Assembly (NCBI RefSeq): GCF_900110645.1 | Contig: NZ_FOFB01000023.1 | Span: 33,514-97,513 of the forward strand | Length of the DNA stretch: 64,000 bases | Reading direction: 5' to 3' | Origin: Neolewinella agarilytica | GTDB lineage: Bacteria > Bacteroidota > Bacteroidia > Chitinophagales > Saprospiraceae | Part shown: piece after piece, positions 43,499 through 51,800 of the stretch | How the letters are laid out: each line of letters starts with the position of its first letter | How positions within the stretch are numbered: the first letter of the stretch is position 1 | Translations under genes and position numbers: made by a program | Notes under the pieces: model-generated | Database searches by the model: none | Told to the model about the DNA's origin: nothing | What the model saw: only the letters and a program-made list of their open reading frames with translations

Positions 43499-44239
43499 AT
43501 GAAACACTTTACTCTTTTTCTTTCCCTGCTTCTCCTGATGCCATTAGCAGGGCTGGCGCAAGCAAACGATCCTGCCAACACAATTCTATTATCTGGCATC
43601 GTCACCGACCAGGAGGGAGAGCCACTGCCCTATGCTCCGATCCTGATAAAAGGAACCTCCTCCGGTTTCTACACGGATGAGGATGGTTATTTCCTGGAAG
43701 AAGTGCCTCCAGCTGCTGAACTCATCGTTTCCTACGTAGGGCACGAAGACAAGCGCATTAAGCTCGACGCTAATGCGGATCAGACGTTGGAAATTCAACT
43801 TACCGCTGGAATTGATTTGTCAACAGTAGTTGTTATCGGCTATTCGACCATTCGCTGTCAACATTCCAGAGGTTGTGGTACTACCTGCTACCCATATAAT
43901 CCTCCGGCATCAACATCCTCTGCCGTGGAAATGGGAAAACCGGAAATGACGCCCTCCTTCGGCCTGTCCACCGCCAGCGTCTTCCCCAACCCCTTTCAGG
44001 ATCATTTCAACCTCCGACTCCGAATGGACGGTACCGCCAGCGTTTCTGCTGAACTCTTTGACATCACCGGCAGGAAGTTGGATGCCTGGAACGCACATAC
44101 GCTCTCTCCAGGAGACAACACGCTTACTTTTTATCCCGATAGTCGCCAACTTCCTCCGGGCACCTATCTCCTCCGGCTCACGGATGCGGAAGGGCAGATT
44201 GAAACCCGCAAGCTAATCCGGGCACAACCCTTACGTTGA
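43499..44239 (+). CDS. Secreted carboxypeptidase-like domain protein with T9SS type A tail
   Basis: A 246-residue protein: signal peptide (ending GLAQ), a carboxypeptidase regulatory-like domain (about 25-105), then VVVIGYSTIR, which resembles the segment leading into the plug of TonB receptors. A short Cys-rich linker (CQHSRGCGTTC) follows, then a T9SS type A sorting domain (VFPNPFQDHFNL to RKLIRAQ). No plug or barrel is present. It looks like the front of a TonB receptor joined to a secretion tail. The ATG at 43499 starts the signal peptide. It is divergent from the GH32 gene, with a CTAAAGCCG/CGGCTTTAG hairpin in the shared gap. The function is unknown. Confidence 0.83.
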   Translation: MKHFTLFLSLLLLMPLAGLAQANDPANTILLSGIVTDQEGEPLPYAPILIKGTSSGFYTDEDGYFLEEVPPAAELIVSYVGHEDKRIKLDANADQTLEIQLTAGIDLSTVVVIGYSTIRCQHSRGCGTTCYPYNPPASTSSAVEMGKPEMTPSFGLSTASVFPNPFQDHFNLRLRMDGTASVSAELFDITGRKLDAWNAHTLSPGDNTLTFYPDSRQLPPGTYLLRLTDAEGQIETRKLIRAQPLR

Positions 44240-44309
44240 GGTAGCTGCTTAACCATTGCTCCTGAAAGCATTCCTCCGGGACCGGCGCGGAGCGCCGACG
44301 AGGGAACCT

Positions 44310-44330
44310 TGCACCTGCGCCCCGTCGCCC
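44310..44330 (-). repeat. Family A dispersed motif, spacer 5 (CGGGG)
   Basis: Minus-strand GGGCGA, then CGGGG, then CGCAGGTGCA, between convergent genes and 20 bases from a terminator hairpin. Confidence 0.75.
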
Positions 44331-44349
44331 AATAACTTCATAAACCCAA

Positions 44350-44383
44350 AAGCCCGCACCTTCCAGATGGAAAGTGCGGGCTT
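44350..44383. terminator. Terminator hairpin between convergent genes
   Basis: AAGCCCGCAC-C-TTCC faces GGAA-A-GTGCGGGCTT around AGAT. On the minus strand GGGCTTTTGGG follows; on the plus strand GGGCTTCTG. It probably ends both the T9SS protein and the membrane protein transcripts. Confidence 0.72.
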
Positions 44384-44409
44384 CTGTATTGTCAGTAGGT
44401 GGCTAATAT

Positions 44410-45159
44410 TTAGTCCACTAAATGATCAAGTGTACTAACGGTAACCTCATCTGGCATACCTACAACATCCCGGAAGGAAGCGAACTGCATGGCATAGGCA
44501 GCGGGTAGGGTAAACAGCATGCCGATGCCCAAAGCAATGGCTCCGATACTGCCAATGATGCCTACTACGATGCCAAAGAGCAGGAAGAAAAACCATTTCT
44601 GGCTGATGATCTGGCGGCTGGCCTCCATCGCCGGCCACGCACTCATGCCGTGGAAAATGATGAGGAAGGATGAATAGCCCCAGGCAACCCCCAAATAGAT
44701 GAGCGGAAGCAGCAAGAGGAAAGCCCACCAGGGGAAACCGGAGATGTCTCCGGCAGCAATGGCATCGGGATCTATCCCAAAACCAAATATCAGAGCGATG
44801 GGAAGCATCAAAAGCAGGAAAATGCCCCCCATAATGAGAACTGACACCAGCAATTGGCTCCAGTGCTCAAACCCCTTGAAGAAGTCGCCAAAAGCGATGG
44901 ACTGACCATCATCAACTTTGCGGTTAGCTAAATGGAACCCCGCCATGAGGCAGGGTGCCAGTACGAGCCCTCCGGCCAGTTGGCCCAGAATTGGAATGAG
45001 GCCACTAACCATTAATATTAAGAAAAAGACAAAGGTGAATGCCATGTAAAGCACCGCCTGTTTGCCCACGATGTTGAATCCTTTGCTCAGGTAATCACCA
45101 AAGTTGAATTCGTAGCCCTGGTCGATGACCCTTTGGACTTGAGGGGGGAAATTAGCCAT
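44410..45159 (-). CDS. Polytopic membrane protein, unknown function
   Basis: A 249-residue protein with about six hydrophobic segments (residues about 35-60, 62-75, 95-125, 145-170, 190-225). GYEFNFGDYLSKGFNIVGKQ precedes the first one, and KWFFFLLFGIVVGIIGSIGAIALGIGMLFTLPAAYAM is a long last pair. The layout is like DUF975/DUF4013-type integral membrane proteins, but I cannot assign a family firmly. It is 83 bases downstream of the OmpA-DUF1573 gene on the same strand. Confidence 0.78.
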   Translation of the reverse strand: MANFPPQVQRVIDQGYEFNFGDYLSKGFNIVGKQAVLYMAFTFVFFLILMVSGLIPILGQLAGGLVLAPCLMAGFHLANRKVDDGQSIAFGDFFKGFEHWSQLLVSVLIMGGIFLLLMLPIALIFGFGIDPDAIAAGDISGFPWWAFLLLLPLIYLGVAWGYSSFLIIFHGMSAWPAMEASRQIISQKWFFFLLFGIVVGIIGSIGAIALGIGMLFTLPAAYAMQFASFRDVVGMPDEVTVSTLDHLVD

Positions 45160-45242
45160 AAGAATGAGTGTGTGTTAGGAGATGAAAGAAATAGTATGCC
45201 TTTCAAAGATAAAAATATTCCCCTAACCTTCTTATGTTCTAA

Positions 45243-47876
45243 CTACTTCGTTAGGTGGTACTTATACTCCACCATCTCCAGAATCGGCATGTCGCGGCTA
45301 TCGGTCTGTTCCAGATAAATGTCGATCGTAATCGTCTCATCCTCTTCTTTCTCCGTGCTGTCAAAAGTCACCTTGATGGTGCCGCTGTCTCCCGGACCGT
45401 AGACCTTTGAGTTGTCGTGGGTGTAAGTCGTACAGCTACAGGCCTGGATCAGCATGATCTTGGCGGGGACTTTACCGGTGTTGGTAAAGGTGTACTCGAA
45501 AGAACGGGCAGTGCCGTGGCGAACATCTCCCAGGTCAAGCTCCCGCTTGTCAAACTGAAGGATGGGCATCCCTTCCAGATTTTTCTGGCCAAAGAGGCTC
45601 GAAAAACGGGTGATGGTGTCGGTTGCGGGTTGCCGGTTACCAGGTGCCGGGTGCGAGGTGTCGGGTGTGGACCTTCGAGCGTCCGTTTCTGGCGCTACCG
45701 CAGGTGCAGTGGAAGGGGTCGAAACGCCGGGCAAGGTGCCACGGTCTGGCGCAGGATTGTTTCGCTCAATTAGGTCAAGGCGGATCTTAAACTCCGTCGG
45801 GCCTTCCAATACCCGGAACTCCGTCCGGCGATTCAGGTTATGGGCCCGTTCGCGGGTCTCTTTATCGGGCAGGGCATTGATGAACCCGTCGGTAAGAATA
45901 TCCCCTTCGTTAAGCCATTCATAGCGTTCCGCTAAACGGGGGTATACTGTTTGAGGGACCGTCTTACCGTATCCTTTGGTTTTGATTCTCGGGCCGGCAA
46001 TGCCGCCGTTAACGATCAGCCATTTGCGGGCACTGGCTGCACGGCGCTTACTCAGCGCCAGGTTGAAATCGGTTCCGCCACGGCTGTCAGTATGTGAGCC
46101 GAGCTCGATGACCATGTCCGGATATTTTTCCATCACGGCCTGCAGTACGCGAAGGTCTCCTTCGGCAGCGGGCAGGATCTTGTCATCGTTGAAATCGTAG
46201 AGGATATTCTCCAGTGTTACGGCCGTTTCCCGATCAACGACAACTTCCGTAGTGTCTTTCGCTGGTGGTGGCGGTGGCAAGGGCTTAAGGAAGAACAGCT
46301 GCTGAATCTCCTTGCTCTCCTCCAGGCCGAGGGTATTGATTTCTACCGTATCCGGGTAATAGCCGGGGTGAGAAGCTACTACGCGGTATTCCGTCTCCAG
46401 GTCGAGGCCGAAGTCGAAACGGTTACCGTCGTCGCGGCTCTTCAGGTCGCCGGGGCCGTTAGGATCGCCGTTGAGCATAGGCTTGAGCTCAATCATGCCG
46501 GTTGTCAGCGGTTGCTTCGCTTCGTTAAACAGACCAACCACCAGGTTGGCGTAGAGGCTGGCGATCTGAAAGCCGTAGATGTCGTCGCAGCAGGTTTTGC
46601 TTTTGATGGAGCGGCCGCCTTCGCGGTTGCTGGTCATGAAGCCAACGAGACCGTCACCAAAAACGCTGAGGCTCTTATCGTCCACGGGGCTGTTGAAGCC
46701 CGGGCCCATGTTTTTTACTTCGCTCCATTCACTACCGTTCCAGGCGGTGTAGAAGAGGTCTTTACCCCCCATAGTGGGGCGCCCGTCGGTGGAAAAGTAG
46801 AGCGTTCCATCAAAGTAGAAGGGCGTAATATCGTCTCCGATCGAGTTTACTTTCTCCCCGAGGTTGACCGGGCTGCCGTAGCGGCCATCGCCCTCGTAGG
46901 TAGCGTAGTAGATGTCAAGACCGCCGAAACCGCCGTCCATGTCAGAAACGAAGAAGAGTACTTCTTTGCCGAATAGTTCTCCGGTAGCCGGCTGCAGAGC
47001 CAGGTAGTCGTTGCTGTTGATACCGGCAACGGGGTTGCCACTTTTCCAGCCGTTATCTTCTACGTCGCTGAGGTAAATTTTCGCCTCCGCAATGCGGTTG
47101 CTTTCCATCCGCAGGCGGTTGTAGTACAACCGTCGGCCGTCAGCGCTAAGCGAGGGGTTCGCCGTATGCAGCCCCGGGCGGTTAACTTCTTTACCAAGTG
47201 CGGAAGATTTTCCCCACTCGCCCTTGTCGCTCATCGTCGACATAAATACCTGACTGTAGCTCTTTTCATCGTCTCCTTCTCCCTGAATAATGGCTTCGGT
47301 AGCCTTCCAGGTGGAGTAGTAGAGCGTTTTTCCGTCAGCTGACAGAATGGGGGAGTATTCGCTGAAGGAGCTGTTGATCTTACGGTCCAGAATCTCCAGG
47401 GCTACTTCGCTGGTCTCCAGCGGCGCGTCTTTGTAAAGAGAAATACCTTCCAGCTCCATGCGGGCAAACTGCGCCAGCCGCTCGTCGGTGTTGTGCTGCA
47501 GGAAAGTCTCGAAGTAGGTACGGGCCTCGTCCCACTGACTGTCCATTTTCAGCGCACGGGCAAAATGAAAGCGGTGGATGTTGTTCGTAGTGTCCGTCGG
47601 CTCGGAGCGACGGAAAACCTGGGTGTAATTCCGCACGGCGGCCTTCACGTCGCGGAGTTTCAGGTTCATCAGGGCGATGTAAGGCCGCACGGGCAGCTCA
47701 TCGTTCTGGTCGTAGGCTTCTGCGTAGTTCTCCAGGGCAACGAACCAGTTATTAGTGGCCCGGGCACTGTCAGCGGCAATCAGCAATTGCTCTTCGTTGG
47801 ACGAGCCGGAGAGCGGCTGCGCCAGCATCGGCAGCGCGAAGAGAGAAAGAAGCAGCGTGTAGCAAAAATTTTTCAT
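45243..47876 (-). CDS. OmpA-family protein with PD40-like propeller and C-terminal DUF1573 domain
   Basis: An 877-residue envelope protein: signal peptide (LPMLAQ), TPR-like helices (about 30-140), WD40/PD40-like beta-propeller repeats (SPILSADGKTLYYST, NPSLSADGRRLYYNR, FYFDGTLYFSTDGR), a carboxypeptidase-like stretch and an OmpA peptidoglycan-binding domain (ELGSHTDSRGGTDFNLALSKRRA). After a Pro/Thr linker there is an extra DUF1573 domain with AKIMLIQACSCTT. This layout is that of the PorE/SprF-partner OmpA proteins of gliding and T9SS, but the DUF1573 end is unusual. The ATG at 47876 is chosen; the longer frame begins with TTG. It lies 94 bases downstream of the PorP/SprF gene, a typical pair. 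Confidence 0.9.
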   Translation of the reverse strand: MKNFCYTLLLSLFALPMLAQPLSGSSNEEQLLIAADSARATNNWFVALENYAEAYDQNDELPVRPYIALMNLKLRDVKAAVRNYTQVFRRSEPTDTTNNIHRFHFARALKMDSQWDEARTYFETFLQHNTDERLAQFARMELEGISLYKDAPLETSEVALEILDRKINSSFSEYSPILSADGKTLYYSTWKATEAIIQGEGDDEKSYSQVFMSTMSDKGEWGKSSALGKEVNRPGLHTANPSLSADGRRLYYNRLRMESNRIAEAKIYLSDVEDNGWKSGNPVAGINSNDYLALQPATGELFGKEVLFFVSDMDGGFGGLDIYYATYEGDGRYGSPVNLGEKVNSIGDDITPFYFDGTLYFSTDGRPTMGGKDLFYTAWNGSEWSEVKNMGPGFNSPVDDKSLSVFGDGLVGFMTSNREGGRSIKSKTCCDDIYGFQIASLYANLVVGLFNEAKQPLTTGMIELKPMLNGDPNGPGDLKSRDDGNRFDFGLDLETEYRVVASHPGYYPDTVEINTLGLEESKEIQQLFFLKPLPPPPPAKDTTEVVVDRETAVTLENILYDFNDDKILPAAEGDLRVLQAVMEKYPDMVIELGSHTDSRGGTDFNLALSKRRAASARKWLIVNGGIAGPRIKTKGYGKTVPQTVYPRLAERYEWLNEGDILTDGFINALPDKETRERAHNLNRRTEFRVLEGPTEFKIRLDLIERNNPAPDRGTLPGVSTPSTAPAVAPETDARRSTPDTSHPAPGNRQPATDTITRFSSLFGQKNLEGMPILQFDKRELDLGDVRHGTARSFEYTFTNTGKVPAKIMLIQACSCTTYTHDNSKVYGPGDSGTIKVTFDSTEKEEDETITIDIYLEQTDSRDMPILEMVEYKYHLTK

Positions 47877-47969
47877 CGACAAATTTCAATAGTGCAGTAG
47901 ACGGTACGATCAAGAAAGTAAAACGCAGTGGGCGTCCCGTAGTATTGCGGAACAGCTGCAAAGACATCG

Positions 47970-49103
47970 TTAAATATCGGGGCAAAGAATGGTTGGCTTC
48001 ACCGTCGGCTTCTTGTAAATGTTGAATATGTAAGCGGCCGAGAGCTCGAAAGCTCCCTGATAACTGTTGACATTGCGAGCCTGACTCAGCGTAATGTCAT
48101 AGGCCAGCGCCGCACGTAACTGCCCGGCGTCAATGCCGAAGAGCACCTTGGCGGCATCCGCCGTCCGGTAGCCCAAACCAAGCCGGAGACCCATGTCATT
48201 CTTCAGCTGCCGGCGGCCCCAGGCCTGTACGGAAACCGAACTGTTGCTGGCCGAAGTCTGGTAAAAGAGGGTAGGCTGGAATCGCCACTTCTCGCTCATC
48301 TCCATGTCCAGGCGGGCGTGGGCGTGCAGGGTGCGGCGACGGTCTCTGGCGTCGGGGTCGACGCCCACAGGAACGTTGGGCTCGCCGTTAGGCATCGTGT
48401 CCCCGGGCATTACGGCCCGGGTGGCCAGCGCCGTCCGGTCGGGTTGCGTCAGGTGAAGCAGCGAAATGCCCGCTTCAAAGACATTGTCTTTCTTCGGGTC
48501 CATCAGGATCTTCAGCTTGAAGCCGAGGTTGAGGTCGTTGTAGTTGTCGTTGTTATTGTTGTTGTTGCCACCAACACCGGACATGTCGGTGAATTCACTT
48601 TGGCCGGTGTTGCCACCACCAAATTCCCCGCCTCCGGAAAGCTCAGGGTCGATGTTGAACTGCTGAATGGGCACACCCTCCGGAGAGAATCCGTAGGAAG
48701 TGCTTCCGTACTGCGCCCCGATGGTGAGCACGTTTTGCCGTTTTTTGTCCAGCGCCAGGTGATAAGCGGCGCTGAGGCCAAAGAAGGTGGAAGAGAGATC
48801 GAAGTCTCCCGCATTATCGCTCACGAGGCTGAAGCCAACACCCACCCAGTCTTGCTTACGAAAGCCGAAAGCCAACGGTGCATCGGCGTAAGCCGTTGGG
48901 GAGTTGATGCCTGCCCCCGGGACGCTGAACCACTGCCCGCGGTAGATGCCGCCCACGCGGATGGAACCGGCAAAAGAACCGGTGTTGGCCGGGTTGAGCC
49001 AGAGAGGAGCGTAGTTGTGTAGGGTGTAGTGAACGTCCTGCGCGCTCAGGCTGACGGTCATCAGCAGGAACGGAAGGAGAAAGAGTAAGCGGCGTAGGCG
49101 CAT
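47970..49103 (-). CDS. PorP/SprF family type IX secretion-associated membrane protein
   Basis: A 377-residue outer membrane protein with a signal peptide (TVSLSAQ) then the family hallmark QDVHYTLHNYAPLWLNPANTG, matching the PorP/SprF start. It continues as a beta-barrel (GGIYRGQW, FGLSAAYHLAL, ELSAAYIFNIYKK). PorP/SprF proteins assist secretion or surface anchoring of T9SS cargo, usually with an adjacent OmpA protein as here. A loop around residues 180-200 is Asn-rich (GGNNNNNNDNYND), encoded by GTT repeats near 48541-48570 that may vary in length. The ATG at 49103 starts the signal peptide; the longer open frame overlaps the DUF2480 gene. Confidence 0.92.
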   Translation of the reverse strand: MRLRRLLFLLPFLLMTVSLSAQDVHYTLHNYAPLWLNPANTGSFAGSIRVGGIYRGQWFSVPGAGINSPTAYADAPLAFGFRKQDWVGVGFSLVSDNAGDFDLSSTFFGLSAAYHLALDKKRQNVLTIGAQYGSTSYGFSPEGVPIQQFNIDPELSGGGEFGGGNTGQSEFTDMSGVGGNNNNNNDNYNDLNLGFKLKILMDPKKDNVFEAGISLLHLTQPDRTALATRAVMPGDTMPNGEPNVPVGVDPDARDRRRTLHAHARLDMEMSEKWRFQPTLFYQTSASNSSVSVQAWGRRQLKNDMGLRLGLGYRTADAAKVLFGIDAGQLRAALAYDITLSQARNVNSYQGAFELSAAYIFNIYKKPTVKPTILCPDI

Positions 49104-49155
49104 GGGCTGGCGATTAATCTTGGGATATAGCAAAGGCCCAAGATAAGCAGAAATA

Positions 49156-49674
49156 CTACTTCCTCTCCCGTGGTTTTTTGAATACCGGAAGGGTACTGCA
49201 GGGCTCACCGTACATAACGGACTTCACTACTGGCTGTAAGCGGGCCGTAACGTCGAGATAGGCGGATGCCGGAACGGGCTTTTCTCCGCAGCCTTTCACC
49301 ACTACGCGCTTACCCTCAAAGTCGCTTAAATCAAGGCTATCCGCCACCCGACGGAAGTGATCCCGCAGGAAGTCTTCTTCCTGCCCCTGGTAAACATCGG
49401 CCGCGAACGGGCTGGCCGCAGCGGCCACCAACATGTAGGCCCAGGCCGGAATGATGGCATCAGCGGAGCAAAACACTAACAGTATTTTGTCCCGGTACTG
49501 ACTAAAATCATGCTCTTTCAGCGCCGCACGGAAGTCCTTTTCCTTCAGAATGAGCTCCATAAAGAGGTAATCCTTCAGGTCAAAAGTGCCGAAGGAGGCC
49601 TTCGGCCAATGCTCTTCCAGCTTAAGAGTAATCAAGCCAGCGGCGGCTACGCGATTGGTGAGTGTTTCTGCCAT
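49156..49674 (-). CDS. DUF2480 family protein
   Basis: A 172-residue soluble protein matching DUF2480, a Bacteroidota-limited family (NRVAAAGLITLKLEEH, LKDYLFMELILKEKDFR, ALKEHDFSQYRDKILLVFCSADAIIPAWAYML, VVKGCGEKPVPASAYLDVTARLQP). The function is unknown, although retained Cys residues (FCSADA, GCGEKP) suggest metal or cofactor binding, which is speculation. The ATG at 49674 (MAETLTNR) is chosen over the longer frame. It is 52 bases upstream of the PorP/SprF gene on the same strand. Confidence 0.86.
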   Translation of the reverse strand: MAETLTNRVAAAGLITLKLEEHWPKASFGTFDLKDYLFMELILKEKDFRAALKEHDFSQYRDKILLVFCSADAIIPAWAYMLVAAAASPFAADVYQGQEEDFLRDHFRRVADSLDLSDFEGKRVVVKGCGEKPVPASAYLDVTARLQPVVKSVMYGEPCSTLPVFKKPRERK

Positions 49675-49734
49675 ACCGGAATAACACCTTCTGAAGCGGA
49701 GGGGTTGAATCACTGCTTTTGGAAAAGGTTTGCT

Positions 49735-49753
49735 TGCACCTGCGTCTGCGCTT
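49735..49753 (-). repeat. Family A dispersed motif, spacer 3 (AGA), degraded outer end
   Basis: Minus-strand aaGCGC-AGA-CGCAGGTGCA, upstream of the DUF2480 gene, next to the inverted array at 49757-49980. The first two bases do not match. Confidence 0.68.
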
Positions 49754-49756
49754 GAT

Positions 49757-49977
49757 TAGTCAGGTAGTCAGAGAGTCAAGTAGTCAGATAGTAGCTGCCG
49801 CTGTTTCGGTTCACGCTGCTTCGCAGCCGGAGGTAGTAGTCAATCAGTCAGGTAGTGCTGCCTCAAGGAGTACACTGTTTGACTACTTGACTCTCTGACT
49901 GCTTGACTTTCTAACTAACCGACGAGCGAAGCGAGCCCCCCCTGCGGCAGCTACTACAATACTACCGAACTACCATA
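49757..49977. repeat. Inverted word array with perfect 20-base arms
   Basis: The left arm (49767-49786) reads GTCAGAGAGTCAAGTAGTCA and its exact complement is at 49880-49899. Flanking words GTAGTCAGAT, TCAGTCAGGTAG, TGACTGCTTGAC and ACTACCGAACTACCATACTA continue the pattern. It fills the gap between the ScpB and DUF2480 genes and contains no reading frame. Confidence 0.85.
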
Positions 49978-50562
49978 CTACTCTTCCTCTTCCTCCTTCA
50001 TCAGCGCCTCCGGCTCCCCAATCGTATTTTCGGGCAGGGCGAAGTCTTTGGGTTGGGGAAGATCTTCGATGGATTTGATCCCGAAATAATCCAGAAAACG
50101 ATCGGTAACCGAATAAAGCAGCGGTTTGCCGATGCTGTCCGCCCGCCCGGAAATCGTAATGAGTTCTTTTTCCAGTAGTTTTTGAATCGCGTAGTCGCAG
50201 GATACGCCACGGATCTTTTCCAGTTCGGATTTGATAACGGGCTGCTTGTAAGCAATGATGCTTAGCGTTTCCAGGGCGGAGCGGCTCAGCTTTTTCTTGC
50301 TTTGCATGCGCAGGTGCGTGCCGATGGTCTCGTGGTAGGCACCCTTACTCATGAACTGATAGCCTCCGGCTACTTCGATGATCTCAAAGCTGTGTACATC
50401 AAGATCGTAACGTTTATTGAGCTCTTCGATGGCTTCCAGCATGACCTTCTGCGCGAAGCGAACGCCGAAGTTCTCCAGCAGAACATTCTGCAGTTCTTCG
50501 ATCGATACCGGCGTCGGGGCCGCAAATATGAGCGCTTCGATGTGTTGGGGGAGGTATTCCAT
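49978..50562 (-). CDS. scpB: Segregation and condensation protein B
   Basis: Subunit of the SMC-ScpA-ScpB condensin that organises and segregates the chromosome. The 194-residue product has two winged-helix domains: YLPQHIEALIFAAPTPVSIEELQNVL at the start, and the conserved SRSALETLSIIAYKQPVIKSELEKIRGVSCDYAIQKLLEKELI in the second. The tail is acidic, ending KEEEEE. The ATG at 50562 is the family start; the 22 codons before it run into a family B repeat. scpA and smc are not in the window. Confidence 0.95.
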   Translation of the reverse strand: MEYLPQHIEALIFAAPTPVSIEELQNVLLENFGVRFAQKVMLEAIEELNKRYDLDVHSFEIIEVAGGYQFMSKGAYHETIGTHLRMQSKKKLSRSALETLSIIAYKQPVIKSELEKIRGVSCDYAIQKLLEKELITISGRADSIGKPLLYSVTDRFLDYFGIKSIEDLPQPKDFALPENTIGEPEALMKEEEEE

Positions 50563-50584
50563 AGCGGCGCGAAGATAGGCAAAT

Positions 50585-50800
50585 TGACGTCGCTTCGCTC
50601 CTTTTAGACGCTGCGCTTTTAGACGCACTTCGTGCTTTTAGACGGGAAATCGCTTCGCTCTTCCCTTTTAGACGCTTCGCTCGTAGGGCTTTGGTATAGA
50701 GTCAACCGAAAGCGAAGTCTACAAGCGCAGCGTCTAAAAGAAAAACAAGCAAAGCGCGGTTTCCGTCTAAAAGCCGCAGGCGTCTGCAAAAGCCCCAAGC
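50585..50800. repeat. Family B repeat element, copy 3
   Basis: CTTTTAGACGC words (four on the plus strand) face GCGTCTAAAAG words (two), with CGCTTCGCTC and GCGCAGCGTC between. AGGGCTTTGGTATAGAGTC occupies the place of the central hairpin seen in copies 2 and 4, but its right half is degraded. It fills the 240-base gap between the DUF697 gene stop and scpB start. Confidence 0.76.
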
Positions 50801-50802
50801 TT

Positions 50803-51555
50803 TTACCCGATAATTCGCTTCTTCATCGCCTCAAATTCTTCTTCGGTAATGATGTTCTGTGCTTTCATTTCCGCCAGTTCTTTGATCTTGCGGATGGCGT
50901 CATCGTCCATCACGGCAGCGGCGGGTTCGGGCTCAGGAGCGGGCTCTTCTTTTTTCTTTGTTTTGGCTTTGATCTTAGTCGGTGCTGCTTCAGGAGTGGG
51001 CTCTGGTGCAGCAGCAGAAAAGTCTTCTTCCGTGGCCACTTCTTCTTTCCATTCCTGAGCGACTTTCTTGCCCTTTTCAAACTTCTCTTTATACAGTTTT
51101 TTCAGGCGGTCGGTGTCAAAATCCAGGAAGGTGCCGCCATTAGAGAAGTGCTTTTTAAAGACTTCGCCCAGGGCGTAGGTGCTGGCACCGTTAACGACGG
51201 CTACGGTAATGCCACCCACTACGGTACCCACCACGGGAATGACTTTGAGCAGACTACGGGCACCGGCGCGGGCCATAGTACTGGTGGTCAGCGCTGAAAC
51301 GATGGCTTTCCCTTGTGTCTCGGCAAAATCAATGTCGTATACCCGGCAGAGTTGGCGGATCATGTCTAACTGAAGAGCCGAAACCGCAAATACGTCCGCG
51401 ATCGGTAAAGGGATGATGTAGCTGGCGCCCATGCTCCAGATCACGTGATTACGGATTACTGTTTCCGCATGGCGATTTTTATCGTTATTGCTATTGGGAT
51501 TCATAATGGAATCTTTAAGTTGCTTCTTCGCGAAGTCGGTTATTTTCTTACGCAT
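50803..51555 (-). CDS. DUF697 membrane protein with C-terminal SHOCT domain
   Basis: A 250-residue protein. Residues about 35-135 match DUF697 (YcjF-like), with IIPLPIADVFAVSALQLDMIRQLCRVYD and the glycine-rich VIPVVGTVVGGITVAVVNGASTYALGEVF as membrane-inserting helices. A charged Ala/Pro/Glu/Lys linker follows (about 170-215), then a SHOCT-type helical pair at the end (IRKIKELAEMKAQNIITEEEFEAMKKRIIG in part). DUF697 domains often accompany GTPases; none is adjacent here. The role is unknown. Both flanks of this gene are family B repeats. Confidence 0.86.
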   Translation of the reverse strand: MRKKITDFAKKQLKDSIMNPNSNNDKNRHAETVIRNHVIWSMGASYIIPLPIADVFAVSALQLDMIRQLCRVYDIDFAETQGKAIVSALTTSTMARAGARSLLKVIPVVGTVVGGITVAVVNGASTYALGEVFKKHFSNGGTFLDFDTDRLKKLYKEKFEKGKKVAQEWKEEVATEEDFSAAAPEPTPEAAPTKIKAKTKKKEEPAPEPEPAAAVMDDDAIRKIKELAEMKAQNIITEEEFEAMKKRIIG

Positions 51556-51588
51556 ACTTTAATAACGTACTAATGTCAGTCTAAGTTA

Positions 51589-51609
51589 GGGCGACGGAGC
51601 GCAGGTGTA
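51589..51609 (+). repeat. Family A dispersed motif, spacer 5 (CGGAG)
   Basis: GGGCGA, then CGGAG, then CGCAGGTGTA (one mismatch), 33 bases upstream of the DUF697 gene start. Confidence 0.72.
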
Positions 51610-51639
51610 GGGGAAGTTCGACGAATAGCAGGGTTTTCT

Positions 51640-51800
51640 AGACGGAAAAAATCGCTGCGCTCTTTTCCCTTTTAGACGCCGCTGCGCGGCTTTTGGACGT
51701 AAAACGCGCTTCATTTGTTTTGCTTTCAGACGTTCGCTGCGCTCTCTTTTAGGGCTTCGGTAAAGATTGACCCGGAGCCCTGAAAGCGTAGCGTCTAAAA
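51640..51800. repeat. Family B repeat element, copy 4
   Basis: CTTTTAGGGCTTCGG (51746-51760) pairs with CCGGAGCCCTGAAAG (51772-51786), nearly identical to the core of copy 2, with TTTTAGACGC and GCGTCTAAAA words outside. Its last word, GCGTCTAAAA (51791-51800), contains the stop codon of tsaD, read on the minus strand as TTT-TAG. Confidence 0.8.
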
